Positions 43,432 to 52,096 of a stretch of 64,000 nucleotides of DNA are shown here, piece by piece (the stretch's first letter is position 1; each line of letters begins with the position of its first letter). This stretch comes from Burkholderiales bacterium (GTDB lineage: Bacteria; Pseudomonadota; Gammaproteobacteria; Burkholderiales; Burkholderiaceae_C): the NCBI GenBank assembly GCA_021414305.1, contig JAIOOS010000017.1, forward strand, positions 1 to 64,000. Direction: 5' to 3'. The notes beneath the pieces were generated by a model, which was not told the origin of the DNA, did not search any database, and saw nothing but the letters and a program-made list of their open reading frames with translations. The translations under genes were made by a program, and so were the position numbers.

Positions 43432-44271
43432 TCACAGCCGGACTTCGCCGCGGATGCAGCTGACGCTGCTGCCGCCGATCCAGAAGCGCCCGCCCTCGCG
43501 TGCGACATGCACGCGCCCGGCCCGACCGAGCCTGGCGCCCTGCGCGGCGACGTAACGCTCGGGGGCACGGCCCGAGCCGATCAGCCACTCGGCGAGCCCC
43601 GCGTTGAGGCTGCCGGTGACCGGGTCCTCGGCGACGCCGGACATCGAGACGAAGGCCCGCACTTCGAACGCGCACTCCGAGCCCGCGGCATGCGCGCCGA
43701 CCACGCCGACCTTGGCCAGCGTGCGCAGCGCCGCGTGGTCGGGCTCGAGCGCGAGCACCGCCGCCGCGTCGCGCAGCGCCAGGCCGAGCCAGTGCGGCCC
43801 GTTGTCCAGCCACTGCGCGGCGACGACCTCGCCGGCCTCCAGCCCGAGGGCGCGCAGCACCGCGCCGAGCAGCGAGGCCTCGACCTCCGCCATCCGCAGC
43901 GGCGGCGCCGCGAACGCGGTGCGTCCGGCCTCGGCCCGCAGCTCGACCAGACCGACGCCGCACTGCTGCACCACCCGCCCCGCGCGCTTCGGCACGCCGC
44001 CTTGCTCGAGCCAGGCATGGCAGCTGCCGAGCGTCGGATGGCCGGCGAACGGAAGCTCGCCGCCCGGCGTGAAGATGCGCACGCGGTAGTCCGCGCCCGG
44101 GTCGGTGGGCGCGAGCAGGAAGGTCGTCTCGCTCAGGTTCGTCCATTGCGCGAACGCCTGCATCTGCCCGTCGTCGAGCGCGTCGGCGCCGTGGACGACG
44201 GCGAGCGGGTTGCCGAGCAGCGGCCGCTCGGTGAAGACGTCGACCTGGGTGAACGGGAAGGGCGCGCTCAC
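43432..44271 (-). CDS. PhzF-family isomerase/epimerase-like protein
   Basis: A 279-residue protein with the diaminopimelate-epimerase fold. The catalytic Glu is in TNLSETTFLL (about residue 46). The substrate loops are FTPGGELPFAGHPTLGSCHAW near the N-terminus and SGVAEDPVTGSLNAGLAEW toward the C-terminus. PhzF enzymes isomerise dihydro-aromatic acids, but most family members have unknown substrates. The GTG start overlaps the aminotransferase stop (GTGA), so it is the third gene of the operon led by the EamA exporter. Confidence 0.92.
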   Translation of the reverse strand: MSAPFPFTQVDVFTERPLLGNPLAVVHGADALDDGQMQAFAQWTNLSETTFLLAPTDPGADYRVRIFTPGGELPFAGHPTLGSCHAWLEQGGVPKRAGRVVQQCGVGLVELRAEAGRTAFAAPPLRMAEVEASLLGAVLRALGLEAGEVVAAQWLDNGPHWLGLALRDAAAVLALEPDHAALRTLAKVGVVGAHAAGSECAFEVRAFVSMSGVAEDPVTGSLNAGLAEWLIGSGRAPERYVAAQGARLGRAGRVHVAREGGRFWIGGSSVSCIRGEVRL

Positions 44272-45458
44272 CGCACCGTCTCCAGCGCCGCGGCGAGGGC
44301 GCGCACCCCGCGCTCTATCGCCTCGGGCGCGACGGTCACGAACGAGAGGCGCAGGGTGTTCTTCATCGCCGCTCCGGCGTAGAACGGCGCGCCGGGAACG
44401 AAGGCGACGCCGCGCTCGACCGCGCGCGGCAGCAGCGCCTCGGCGTCGACGCCCTGCGGCAGCTCGACCCAGAAGAACATGCCGCCGCCCGGCACGCGCC
44501 AGCGGCAGGCGTGCGGGCCGCTCTGCGGCAGGTGCGCCGCGAGCGCCGACTGCATCGCGTCGCGCTGCGCCTTGTAGCGGCGGCGGATCGTCGGCACGTG
44601 CTCGCGCAGGAAGCCGTCCTTGATCACCTCGTGCACCAGGCGCTGGTTGAATCCCGGCGTGTGCAGGTCGGCGGCCTGCTTGGCCTGCAGAAGCTTGGGC
44701 ATGACGCTGGCCGGCGCGATCGCATAGCCGAGGCGCAGTCCCGGCGCCAGCACCTTGGAGAAGCTGCCGAGGTAGATCGTGCCTTCGCGCCAGAGCGAGG
44801 CGATCGGCGGCGCGGGCTCGGCGTCGAACCAGAGCTCGCCGTACGGGTTGTCCTCGACGATCGGCAGGCCCATCTTCTGCGCGCTCTCGACGATGGCGGC
44901 GCGCCGCGCCGCGCCGATCGAGCGGCCGCTCGGATTCTGGAAGTTGGGCAGCACGTAGAGGAAGCGGGCGCCGCGACCGCGCTCGGCCATGGCCTCGGGC
45001 AGCGGGCCTTCGTCGTCGCACTCGATCGCCACGAACTCGGGCTCGTAGGGCGTGAACGCCTGCAGCGCGCCGAGGTAGGTGGGCGACTCGACCGCGACCG
45101 TGCTGCCGCTCTCGATCAATGCCTTGCCGACGAGGTCGAGGCCTTGCTGCGAGCCGGTGGTGATGAGCACCTGGCTCGCGTCGACGGCAACGCCGTGCCC
45201 GCGCATCTCCTCGGCAACCCATTCGCGCAGTGGCGCGTAGCCCTCGCTCGCCGCGTACTGCAGCGCCTCGCGCGGGTTGTCGCGCAGGACGCGCGTGGTC
45301 GCGGCGCGCATCGCCTCGACCGGAAAGGTGTCGGGCGACGGCAGGCCGCCGGCGAGCGAGATGATCCCGGGCAGCTCGGTGAGCTTGAGGATCTCGCGGA
45401 TCACCGAAGGGTTCATCCGCTCGGTTCGCGCCGCCAGGCGCCAGGGGCTGTTGCTCAT
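44268..45458 (-). CDS. PLP-dependent class I/II aminotransferase (LysN/2-aminoadipate type)
   Basis: A cytosolic aminotransferase of 396 residues. PLP contacts are visible: TTGSQQGLDLVGK, PNFQNPSGRS with the binding Asn, VEDNPYGELWFD with the ring Asp, and SFSKVLAPGLRLGY with the Schiff-base Lys. The start ELPGIISLAGGLPSPDTFP is typical of the subgroup resembling the MocR catalytic domain and 2-aminoadipate/branched-chain aminotransferases. The ATG overlaps the EamA stop (ATGA). Confidence 0.92.
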   Translation of the reverse strand: MSNSPWRLAARTERMNPSVIREILKLTELPGIISLAGGLPSPDTFPVEAMRAATTRVLRDNPREALQYAASEGYAPLREWVAEEMRGHGVAVDASQVLITTGSQQGLDLVGKALIESGSTVAVESPTYLGALQAFTPYEPEFVAIECDDEGPLPEAMAERGRGARFLYVLPNFQNPSGRSIGAARRAAIVESAQKMGLPIVEDNPYGELWFDAEPAPPIASLWREGTIYLGSFSKVLAPGLRLGYAIAPASVMPKLLQAKQAADLHTPGFNQRLVHEVIKDGFLREHVPTIRRRYKAQRDAMQSALAAHLPQSGPHACRWRVPGGGMFFWVELPQGVDAEALLPRAVERGVAFVPGAPFYAGAAMKNTLRLSFVTVAPEAIERGVRALAAALETVR

Positions 45459-46402
45459 GTCGGTCTCGTCTTGAATGAGGGAGCGGCCGGGACTGCCGCC
45501 GGGCGGCCGACCGGCATCGCCCGGCCGACGAAGACGGTGGCGACGACCGCCAGGGCGAAGCCTAGCGTCGCCGCGTCCAGGCGCTCGCCGAGCACCGGCA
45601 CGGCGAACAGGATCGCGAGGAAGGGCTGCACCAGCTGCACCTGGCTCACGCGCACCGTGCCGCCGAGGGCGAGGCCGCGGTACCAGGCGAAGAAGCCCAG
45701 CCACATCGAGAACACGGTGACATAGGCGAGGCCGCCCCAGGCGGCGGCGCTCGCCGGCTGCACCGGCCAGGTGGCGAGCGTCGCCGGCAGCGTGAGCGGC
45801 GCACTCAGCACCAGCACCCAGCAGATCACGCGCTCGGCCGGCATCGCCGCCGAGAGACGCGCGCCGGCGACGTAGCCGATCGCGGCGCTGGCGACCGAGC
45901 CGAGCAGCAGCAGGTCGGCGAGCACGAGCGTGCCGCTGCCCTGCCAGGCGGCGAAGCCGACGACCAGGCCGCAGCCGAGCGCGGCGCAGGTCCAGAAGCC
46001 GGCCGAGGGCCGCTGCCGGAAGGCGATCGCCGCGGCCAGCGCGGTGGCGAGCGGCAGCACGCCGGTGACCACGGCGGCATGCATCGCGTCGACCCGGCGC
46101 AGGGCGAGCGAAAGAAGGAGCGGAAAGCCGACCACCGTGCCGAGCGCCGAGACGAAGAGGGCGAGCCGATGCTCGCGGCCGGGCCAGGGCGCGCGCACCG
46201 CCAGCAGGTAGATCGCGGCGAGGCCGGCGGCGAACGCGGCCCGGCCGGCGGTGACGAAGAACGGCGGCAGCTGCGGATCCGTCGCCGCACCGACCGCGAG
46301 CCGGGTCATCGGCAGCGTCATCGAGAAGATGACGACGCCGAGCAGGCCGAGGGCGAGACCCTGGGTCTCGCGGCGGCGGGCAAACGAGGAAGGCGACGGC
46401 AT
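45455..46402 (-). CDS. EamA/DMT-family transporter (probable metabolite exporter)
   Basis: A ten-helix inner-membrane protein of 315 residues made of two EamA repeats. Repeat one starts GLALGLLGVVIFSMTLPMTRLAVG and ends near TGVLPLATALAAAIAFRQRPS. Repeat two ends with SQVQLVQPFLAILFAVPVLGERLD. The family often exports amino acids or related metabolites. ATG 46402 heads the operon EamA-aminotransferase-PhzF and is divergent from a MocR regulator across 63 bases. Confidence 0.9.
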   Translation of the reverse strand: MPSPSSFARRRETQGLALGLLGVVIFSMTLPMTRLAVGAATDPQLPPFFVTAGRAAFAAGLAAIYLLAVRAPWPGREHRLALFVSALGTVVGFPLLLSLALRRVDAMHAAVVTGVLPLATALAAAIAFRQRPSAGFWTCAALGCGLVVGFAAWQGSGTLVLADLLLLGSVASAAIGYVAGARLSAAMPAERVICWVLVLSAPLTLPATLATWPVQPASAAAWGGLAYVTVFSMWLGFFAWYRGLALGGTVRVSQVQLVQPFLAILFAVPVLGERLDAATLGFALAVVATVFVGRAMPVGRPAAVPAAPSFKTRPT

Positions 46403-46421
46403 GGAGGGATGATTTTTTCGC

Positions 46422-46458
46422 AGTGTAGGCGCACGGATCAATACACGACCAGTACACT
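46422..46458. promoter_or_regulatory. Divergent control region with three TACAC-type motifs
   Basis: AGTGTA (46422-46427) mirrors TACACT (46453-46458), 31 bases apart or three helical turns. ATACAC (46441-46446) repeats GTACAC (46452-46457) at an 11-base step. MocR regulators bind such repeats. TACACT on each strand could equally be the two divergent -10 boxes. Confidence 0.4.
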
Positions 46459-46465
46459 TTGGCGA

Positions 46466-47974
46466 ATGGTTCGATCCTCTGTACCGCTGGCCGCGCCGGC
46501 ACGCCGCGCCGCCGCCTCGCTTCGCCGGCCTCCGGCCGAGGCGGCGGCGCCGCTGTCGCGCCGCGCCGACAGCACGCTCGCCGAGCAGCTCACCGGCCGC
46601 TACGCCGAGCTCGTGCGCCAGCGCCTGCTCGCGCCTGGCGCGCGCCTGCCCTCGGTGCGCGAATGCGCCCGCCGCCATGCGGTGAGCCCGGCCACCGTCG
46701 TCAGCGCCTACGACCAGCTGCTAGCGCGCGGCCTGGTGGAAGCGCGGCCGCACCGCGGTTTCTTCGTTCGGGCCGCGGGCGACGAGGCGCCGCGGCCTGC
46801 CGACGACGAGCGCACCGCGAAGGCGCCGGCGCGCCAGCGCGTGCCGAACAGCGCCACCGCGCTGATCCGCGGCATGTTCCAGCCGCCGGGCGGCCGGGCG
46901 ATGCCCGGCCTGGGCACGCTGCCCGCCGAGTGGCTCGATCCGGAAATGCTCGCCGGCGCGATGCGCAAGGCCACCTCGGGCCGGCAGATCGCCCTCACCG
47001 CGCTGCAATACGGCGACCCGGCGGGCGAAGGGCGCCTGCGCGAGGCGCTGGCGATCAAGCTCGCCGACCACGGCATCGCCGCCCATCCCGAGCAGATCGT
47101 GACCACGGTCGGCGCGACCCATGCCCTCGACATCGTCACCCGCACCCTGCTGCGCGCCGGCGACAGCGTGCTGGTCGACGAGCCGGGCTGGTCGGTCGAG
47201 TACGCGCGGCTGGCTGCGCTCGGCATGCGCGTCCTGCCGGTGCCGCGCGGCAGCGACGGTCCCGACGTCGCGGCGATGCGCCGCCTGATCGAAGCCCAGC
47301 CGCCGGGCGAGCGGCCGCGGCTCTACGTCACCGTCTCGGTGCTGCACAACCCGACCGGCGTCTCGCTCGGCCTGCACGCCGCGCACCAGGTGCTCAAGCT
47401 CGCGCAGGAGCACGCCTTTCACATCGTCGAGGACGACACCTATTCGCACCTTGCACCGGCGCATTCGCCGCGGCTGGCCGCGCTCGACGCGCTGGAGCGC
47501 ACGATCTACGTCTCCGGCTTCTCGAAGATCCTGACGCCGAACTGGCGCGTCGGCTACCTTGCCGCGCCACTGCCCCTGGTCGACCGCTTCATCGACACCA
47601 AGCTGCTGTCGACGCTGACCACCCCCGGCGCGGGCGAGCTGGCGCTCGCGCATTGCCTGGAGCAGGGTCTGCTCCGCCGCCACGCCGAGCGCGTGGTGCA
47701 GCGGCTCGGCGCGGCGCGCGCGCGCACGGTGCGCCTGGCCGAGGCGCACGGCTGCCGCTTTGCCGCCGAGCCGCGCGGCCTGTTCGGCTGGGTCGACGCC
47801 GGCGTCGACAGCGAGCGCCTCGCGCACGCGATGATCGACGACTGGCTGCTCGCCCCCGGAGCGCTGTTCCACGCCCGGCCGCGACCGACGAGCCTGATGC
47901 GGATCAACTTCGCCACCTCGCAGGACGCGCGCTTCTGGAAGGCGCTGGCCGCGGAAAGGAAGCGCCTTCTCTAG
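46466..47974 (+). CDS. MocR-family regulator (GntR winged helix fused to aminotransferase domain)
   Basis: A 502-residue PLP-dependent transcription factor. The winged helix is at about residues 35-105 (RLPSVRECARRHAVSPATVVSAYDQLLARGLVEARPHRGFFV). A 60-residue linker follows, then a full fold-type I aminotransferase domain with GATHALDIVTRTLL, LHNPTGVSLG, VEDDTYSHLAP and the PLP Lys in SGFSKILTPNWRVGY. It probably senses PLP or an amino compound and controls the divergent exporter/aminotransferase operon. The start ATG lies 7 bases after TACACT. Confidence 0.92.
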   Translation: MVRSSVPLAAPARRAAASLRRPPAEAAAPLSRRADSTLAEQLTGRYAELVRQRLLAPGARLPSVRECARRHAVSPATVVSAYDQLLARGLVEARPHRGFFVRAAGDEAPRPADDERTAKAPARQRVPNSATALIRGMFQPPGGRAMPGLGTLPAEWLDPEMLAGAMRKATSGRQIALTALQYGDPAGEGRLREALAIKLADHGIAAHPEQIVTTVGATHALDIVTRTLLRAGDSVLVDEPGWSVEYARLAALGMRVLPVPRGSDGPDVAAMRRLIEAQPPGERPRLYVTVSVLHNPTGVSLGLHAAHQVLKLAQEHAFHIVEDDTYSHLAPAHSPRLAALDALERTIYVSGFSKILTPNWRVGYLAAPLPLVDRFIDTKLLSTLTTPGAGELALAHCLEQGLLRRHAERVVQRLGAARARTVRLAEAHGCRFAAEPRGLFGWVDAGVDSERLAHAMIDDWLLAPGALFHARPRPTSLMRINFATSQDARFWKALAAERKRLL

Positions 47975-48012
47975 CGCGGGCGCGCTCACGACGGCGGCGC
48001 GCCGCGAATGCC

Positions 48013-49905
48013 TCAGCGTGCGCCGAGCAGCTCCCAGCGCTCGAGCGCCTCGGTCAGCTCGTCGTCGATCTGCGCCACGCGCATCTGCGCCTGCTCGACC
48101 CGGACCGGATCGTCGGCGTAGAAGTCGGCGCTGCCCAGGAGCGCGGCCAGGTCCTTCTGCTCGAGCTCGAGCGCCTCGATCCGCGCCGGCAGGCCGTCGA
48201 GCTCGCGCTGCTCCTTGTAGCTGAGCTTCTTCGCCTTCGCCGGCGCCGCCACGGCAGGCGCGCTCGCGGGCGGCGGCGCCTTCGTCGCCGGCGCGCTGCG
48301 CCGCTCGGCCTCGAGCGCCAGCCCCCGTGCCCGTTCGCGCTGCGTCTTCCAGTCCTCGTAGCCGCCCTCGTACTCGCGCCAGCGGCCGGGCGAGTCGTCG
48401 CCCTCCCAGGCGATGGTGCTGGTGACGACGTTGTCGAGGAAGCGCCGGTCGTGGCTCACCAGGAACACCGTGCCGGCGTGGCTCTGCAGCATGTCCTCGA
48501 GCAGTTCGAGCGTGTCGATGTCGAGGTCGTTGGTCGGCTCGTCGAGCACCAGCACGTTGGCCGGCAGGGCGAGCAGGCGCGCCAGCAGCACGCGGTTGCG
48601 CTCGCCGCCGGAGAGCGTGCGCACCGGCGAGTTGGCGCGCTCGGGCGAGAACAGGAAGTCGGTGAGGTAGCTCATCACGTGCTTCCTGCCGCTCGCCGTC
48701 TCGATCCATTCGCTGCCGGGGCTGATGGTGTCGGCCAGCGTCGCGTCGAGGTCGAGCGCGGTCCGCATCTGGTCGAAATAGGCGACCTCGAGTCGTGTGC
48801 CCTGGCGCACCGAGCCCGAGGTCGGCTGCAGCTCGCCGAGGATCAGCTTCAGGAGCGTCGTCTTGCCCGCGCCGTTGGGGCCGATCAGGCCGACCTTGTC
48901 GCCGCGCAGGATGGTCGAGGAGAAGTCCTTGACGATCAGCTTGTCGCCGAAACGCATGCTGACGTTCTTCAGCTCGGCGACGATCTTGCCGCTGGAGACG
49001 CCCGAGTCGGCCTCGAGCCGCACCCGGCCGAGGGTGTCGCGCCGCGCCGCGCGCTGCGCGCGCAGGGCTTCGAGCCGCGCGACCCGGCCGACGCTGCGCG
49101 TGCGCCGGGCCTCGACGCCCTTTCGCACCCACACTTCCTCCTGCGCCAGCAACTTGTCGGCGCGGGCGTTGGCCAGCGCCTCGGAGGAGAGCTGCTCGGC
49201 CTTCCTCGCCTCGTAGGCGGCGAAGTTGCCGGGATAGCTGCGCAGCACGCCGCGGTCGAGCTCGACGATGCGCGTGGCGATCGCGTCGAGGAAGGCGCGG
49301 TCGTGGGTGATGACGACGACGCTGCCGCGAAAGCCCTTGAGCAGCTCCTCGAGCCAGGCGATCGAGTCGAGGTCGAGGTGATTGGTGGGCTCGTCGAGGA
49401 GCAGCACGTCGGGCACCGCGACCAGCGCCTGCGCCAGCGCCACCCGCTTCTTGGTGCCGCCGGAGAGCTCGCCGATCGCACGCGCGCCGTCGAGGTGAAG
49501 CTGAGCCAGCGTGGTCTCGACCCGCTGCTCCCAGTTCCAGGCGTCGAGCGTCTCGATTCGGGTCTGCAAGGCGTCGAGGTCGTCGCCCGGGGCGTGCGCC
49601 TCGTAACGCTCGCGCACCTCGCGCGCCTCCGCGACGCCGGCGCCGACCGCGTCGAACACCGACATGCCGGGCTCGAACACCGGCTCCTGCGGCACGTAGC
49701 GGATGCGCAGGCCCTGCGTGAGCTGCAGCAGGCCGTCGTCGAGCTTCTCCAGGCCGGCGACCACCTTGAGCAGCGAGGACTTGCCGGCGCCATTGCGGCC
49801 GATCAGGCCGAGCCGCTCGCCCGCCTCGAGCGAGAGGGCCGCCTCGTCGAGCAGGGCGACGTGGCCATAGGCGAGGTGCGCGCCGGAGAGCGAGAGGACG
49901 GCCAT
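48013..49905 (-). CDS. uup: ABC-F family ATPase (Uup-like)
   Basis: A soluble twin-ATPase of 630 residues without membrane domain that acts on ribosomes or branched DNA intermediates. The first Walker A is GRNGAGKSSLLKV with signature ELSGGTKKRVALAQAL and Walker B LLLDEPTNHLDL. The second is GPNGAGKTTLLKL with LSGGERNRVLLARLL and LVLDEPTNDLDI. The linker between them is charged, and a C-terminal coiled-coil arm (about 565-630, KLSYKEQRELDGLPARI) is the Uup signature. It follows gshB by 28 bases. Confidence 0.92.
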   Translation of the reverse strand: MAVLSLSGAHLAYGHVALLDEAALSLEAGERLGLIGRNGAGKSSLLKVVAGLEKLDDGLLQLTQGLRIRYVPQEPVFEPGMSVFDAVGAGVAEAREVRERYEAHAPGDDLDALQTRIETLDAWNWEQRVETTLAQLHLDGARAIGELSGGTKKRVALAQALVAVPDVLLLDEPTNHLDLDSIAWLEELLKGFRGSVVVITHDRAFLDAIATRIVELDRGVLRSYPGNFAAYEARKAEQLSSEALANARADKLLAQEEVWVRKGVEARRTRSVGRVARLEALRAQRAARRDTLGRVRLEADSGVSSGKIVAELKNVSMRFGDKLIVKDFSSTILRGDKVGLIGPNGAGKTTLLKLILGELQPTSGSVRQGTRLEVAYFDQMRTALDLDATLADTISPGSEWIETASGRKHVMSYLTDFLFSPERANSPVRTLSGGERNRVLLARLLALPANVLVLDEPTNDLDIDTLELLEDMLQSHAGTVFLVSHDRRFLDNVVTSTIAWEGDDSPGRWREYEGGYEDWKTQRERARGLALEAERRSAPATKAPPPASAPAVAAPAKAKKLSYKEQRELDGLPARIEALELEQKDLAALLGSADFYADDPVRVEQAQMRVAQIDDELTEALERWELLGAR

Positions 49906-49933
49906 GTCGAAGGAGGAAGGAAGAGAAGCCGGC

Positions 49934-50890
49934 TCAGGCGAGCGCGGCTTCGAGGGCGTCGACGAAGGCGCGGGCGACGTCGAAGCCGCTCTGGTCCGTG
50001 ATCTCCTGGAAGCAGGTCGGGCTGGTGACGTTGATCTCGGTCAGGCTGTCGCCGATGACGTCGAGGCCGACCAGCAGCAGGCCGCGCTTCGCCAGGATCG
50101 GACCGATGTGCTCGGCGATCTCGCGATCGCGCGCCGAGATCGGCTGCGCCACGCCCAGGCCGCCGGCTGCGAGGTTGCCGCGGATCTCGTTGCCCTGCGG
50201 AATGCGCGCCAGCACGAATGGCACCGGCTTGCCGTCGATGACGAGGATGCGCTTGTCGCCCTTGACGATCTCGGGCACGTAGCGCTGCACCATCACCGTG
50301 TGGGCGCCGCGCGCGTTCAGCGTCTCGACGATCGAGCCGAGGTTCATGCCGTCGGCGGCGACGCGAAAGATGCCGGCGCCGCCCATGCCGTCGAGCGGCT
50401 TCAGGATCACGTCGCCCTGCTCGGCGTGAAAGCGCTTCAGCTCCGCAGGATCACGGGTCACGAGCGTCGGCGCGATGAACTGCGGGAACTCGAGGATCGC
50501 GAGCTTCTCGGGATGGTTGCGCAGTGCTGCGGGCCGGTTGAAGACGCGCGCGCCTTCGCGCTCGGCCTGCTCGAGCAGGTGCGTGGCGTAGAAGTATTCG
50601 CTGTCGAAGGGCGGATCGGTGCGCATGATCACGGCGGCGAAGTCGGCCAGGGCGATGCGCGCCCGCTCGCCGACCGCCGCGTTCTCGGCGAACCACGGCG
50701 CTTTCTGGCCGGTGAGCGAGATCTCGCGGACGTGCGTCGAAACCCTGGCGCCGCGCTGCCACATCAGGTCCTTCGCCTCGCAGGCGAAGATCGCGTAGCC
50801 GCGGCGCTGGGCCTCCTTCATCATCACGAAGGTCGAATCCTTCTTGACGTTGAAGCTTTCGAGCGGATCGGCGACGAAGAGCAGTTTCAT
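49934..50890 (-). CDS. gshB: Glutathione synthetase
   Basis: The second step of glutathione synthesis: it joins gamma-glutamylcysteine and glycine with ATP. It has 318 residues, as in E. coli (316). It starts KLLFVADPLESFNVKKDSTFVMM. ATP-grasp markers are VILKPLDGMGGAGIFR, GDKRILVIDGKPVPF, EIRGNLAAGG and the metal-binding end EINVTSPTCFQEI. Its ATG overlaps the benE stop (ATGA). Confidence 0.97.
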   Translation of the reverse strand: MKLLFVADPLESFNVKKDSTFVMMKEAQRRGYAIFACEAKDLMWQRGARVSTHVREISLTGQKAPWFAENAAVGERARIALADFAAVIMRTDPPFDSEYFYATHLLEQAEREGARVFNRPAALRNHPEKLAILEFPQFIAPTLVTRDPAELKRFHAEQGDVILKPLDGMGGAGIFRVAADGMNLGSIVETLNARGAHTVMVQRYVPEIVKGDKRILVIDGKPVPFVLARIPQGNEIRGNLAAGGLGVAQPISARDREIAEHIGPILAKRGLLLVGLDVIGDSLTEINVTSPTCFQEITDQSGFDVARAFVDALEAALA

Positions 50891-52089
50891 GGCGAGGAGC
50901 GAGGTTCGTCGCGGCGGGGTCGCCACTGTTGCACAAAGAGCGCCGCCGCGCCCGCGACCACGCCCCAGAAGGCCGAGCCGACGCCGAACAGGCTCAGACC
51001 CGAGAGCGTGACCAGGAAGGTGATGAGCGCCGCCTCGCGGTACGGCTCGTCCTTCAGCGCCGCGGCCAGGCCGGAGCCGATCGTGCCGAGCAGGGCCAGG
51101 CCGGCGACCGCGATCACCAGCTCGCGCGGGAACGCGGCGAGCAGGCCGGCGAAGGCGGCGCCGAAGACGCCGACCACGCAGTAGATCGCGCCGCACGCCG
51201 CCGCCGCGACCCAGCGCCGGTCGGGATCGGCGTGCGCTTCGCGGCCGAGGCAGATCGCCGCCGTGATCGCCGCGAGGTTGAGGGCGAACGCGCCGAACGG
51301 CGCGAGCACGAGCGTGGCGATGCCGGTGAGGGCGATGATCTTCGAGATCGGCAGCCGGTAGCCGGCGGCGCGGATGGCGGCGACGCCGGGCAGGTTCTGC
51401 GATGCCATGGTGACGATGAAGAGCGGCAGCGCCAGGCTCACGGTCGCGCGCCAGCTGAACTCGGGCGCGGTGAAGACCGGCACGGTGAACGACCATTGCA
51501 CGCCGCCCGCGTGCAGGCGACCGGACCCGGCGGCGATGGCCACGCCGACCGCGAGCACACCGACCACCGCGTAGCGCGGCCAGAGCCGGCGCCCGAGCAG
51601 GTAGGCGGCAAGCATCGCCAGCACCATGCCAAGCGAGGACTGCAGCGCGGCGAACGCATCGAGGCCGAAGCGGGCGAGCACGCCGGCGAGCAGGGCGCCG
51701 GCGAGCGGCATCGGAATCTTCTCCATGACCCGCTCGAACCAGCCGCTGGCGCCGGCGACGACGATCAGCAGCGCGCAGACGATGAACGCGCCGGTCGCCT
51801 CGGCCATGCCGAAGCCGCCGCCGGCGCCGGCCACCGCCAGCACCGCCGCGCCGGGCGTGCTCCAGGCGATCATCACCGGCTTCCTCAGCCACAGCGAGGG
51901 CAGCAGCGTGGTCAGGCCCATGCCCCAGCCGAGCGCCCACATCCAGGAGGCCGATTGGGCCGGCGTCGCGCCGAGCGACTGCGCCGCCTGGAAGACGATC
52001 GCCACCGAGCTGGTGAAGCCGACCAGCACGGCGACGAAGCCGGCGGTGACGGCCGAGAGGGAAACGTCCGAGACGCGCGACGCCGTCAC
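50887..52089 (-). CDS. benE: BenE-family benzoate/H+ symporter-like transporter
   Basis: A multi-helix inner-membrane protein of about 400 residues. The opening VTAGFVAVLVGFTSSVAIVFQAA, then SLWLRKPVMIAWSTPGAAVL, APFGAFALNLAAITAAICLGREAH and the late SGLSLFGVGSAFWGVVAG are BenE features. The substrate need not be benzoate, since no aromatic catabolic genes are nearby. The start is GTG 52089 or TTG 52095; both overlap or adjoin the kup stop. Confidence 0.88.
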   Translation of the reverse strand: MTASRVSDVSLSAVTAGFVAVLVGFTSSVAIVFQAAQSLGATPAQSASWMWALGWGMGLTTLLPSLWLRKPVMIAWSTPGAAVLAVAGAGGGFGMAEATGAFIVCALLIVVAGASGWFERVMEKIPMPLAGALLAGVLARFGLDAFAALQSSLGMVLAMLAAYLLGRRLWPRYAVVGVLAVGVAIAAGSGRLHAGGVQWSFTVPVFTAPEFSWRATVSLALPLFIVTMASQNLPGVAAIRAAGYRLPISKIIALTGIATLVLAPFGAFALNLAAITAAICLGREAHADPDRRWVAAAACGAIYCVVGVFGAAFAGLLAAFPRELVIAVAGLALLGTIGSGLAAALKDEPYREAALITFLVTLSGLSLFGVGSAFWGVVAGAAALFVQQWRPRRDEPRSSP

Positions 52090-52096
52090 CGACAAG

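Noticed and set aside
46459..50001. A 1180-residue plus-strand open frame
   Set aside because: Overlaps the MocR gene in another frame and uup antisense; no recognisable domain.
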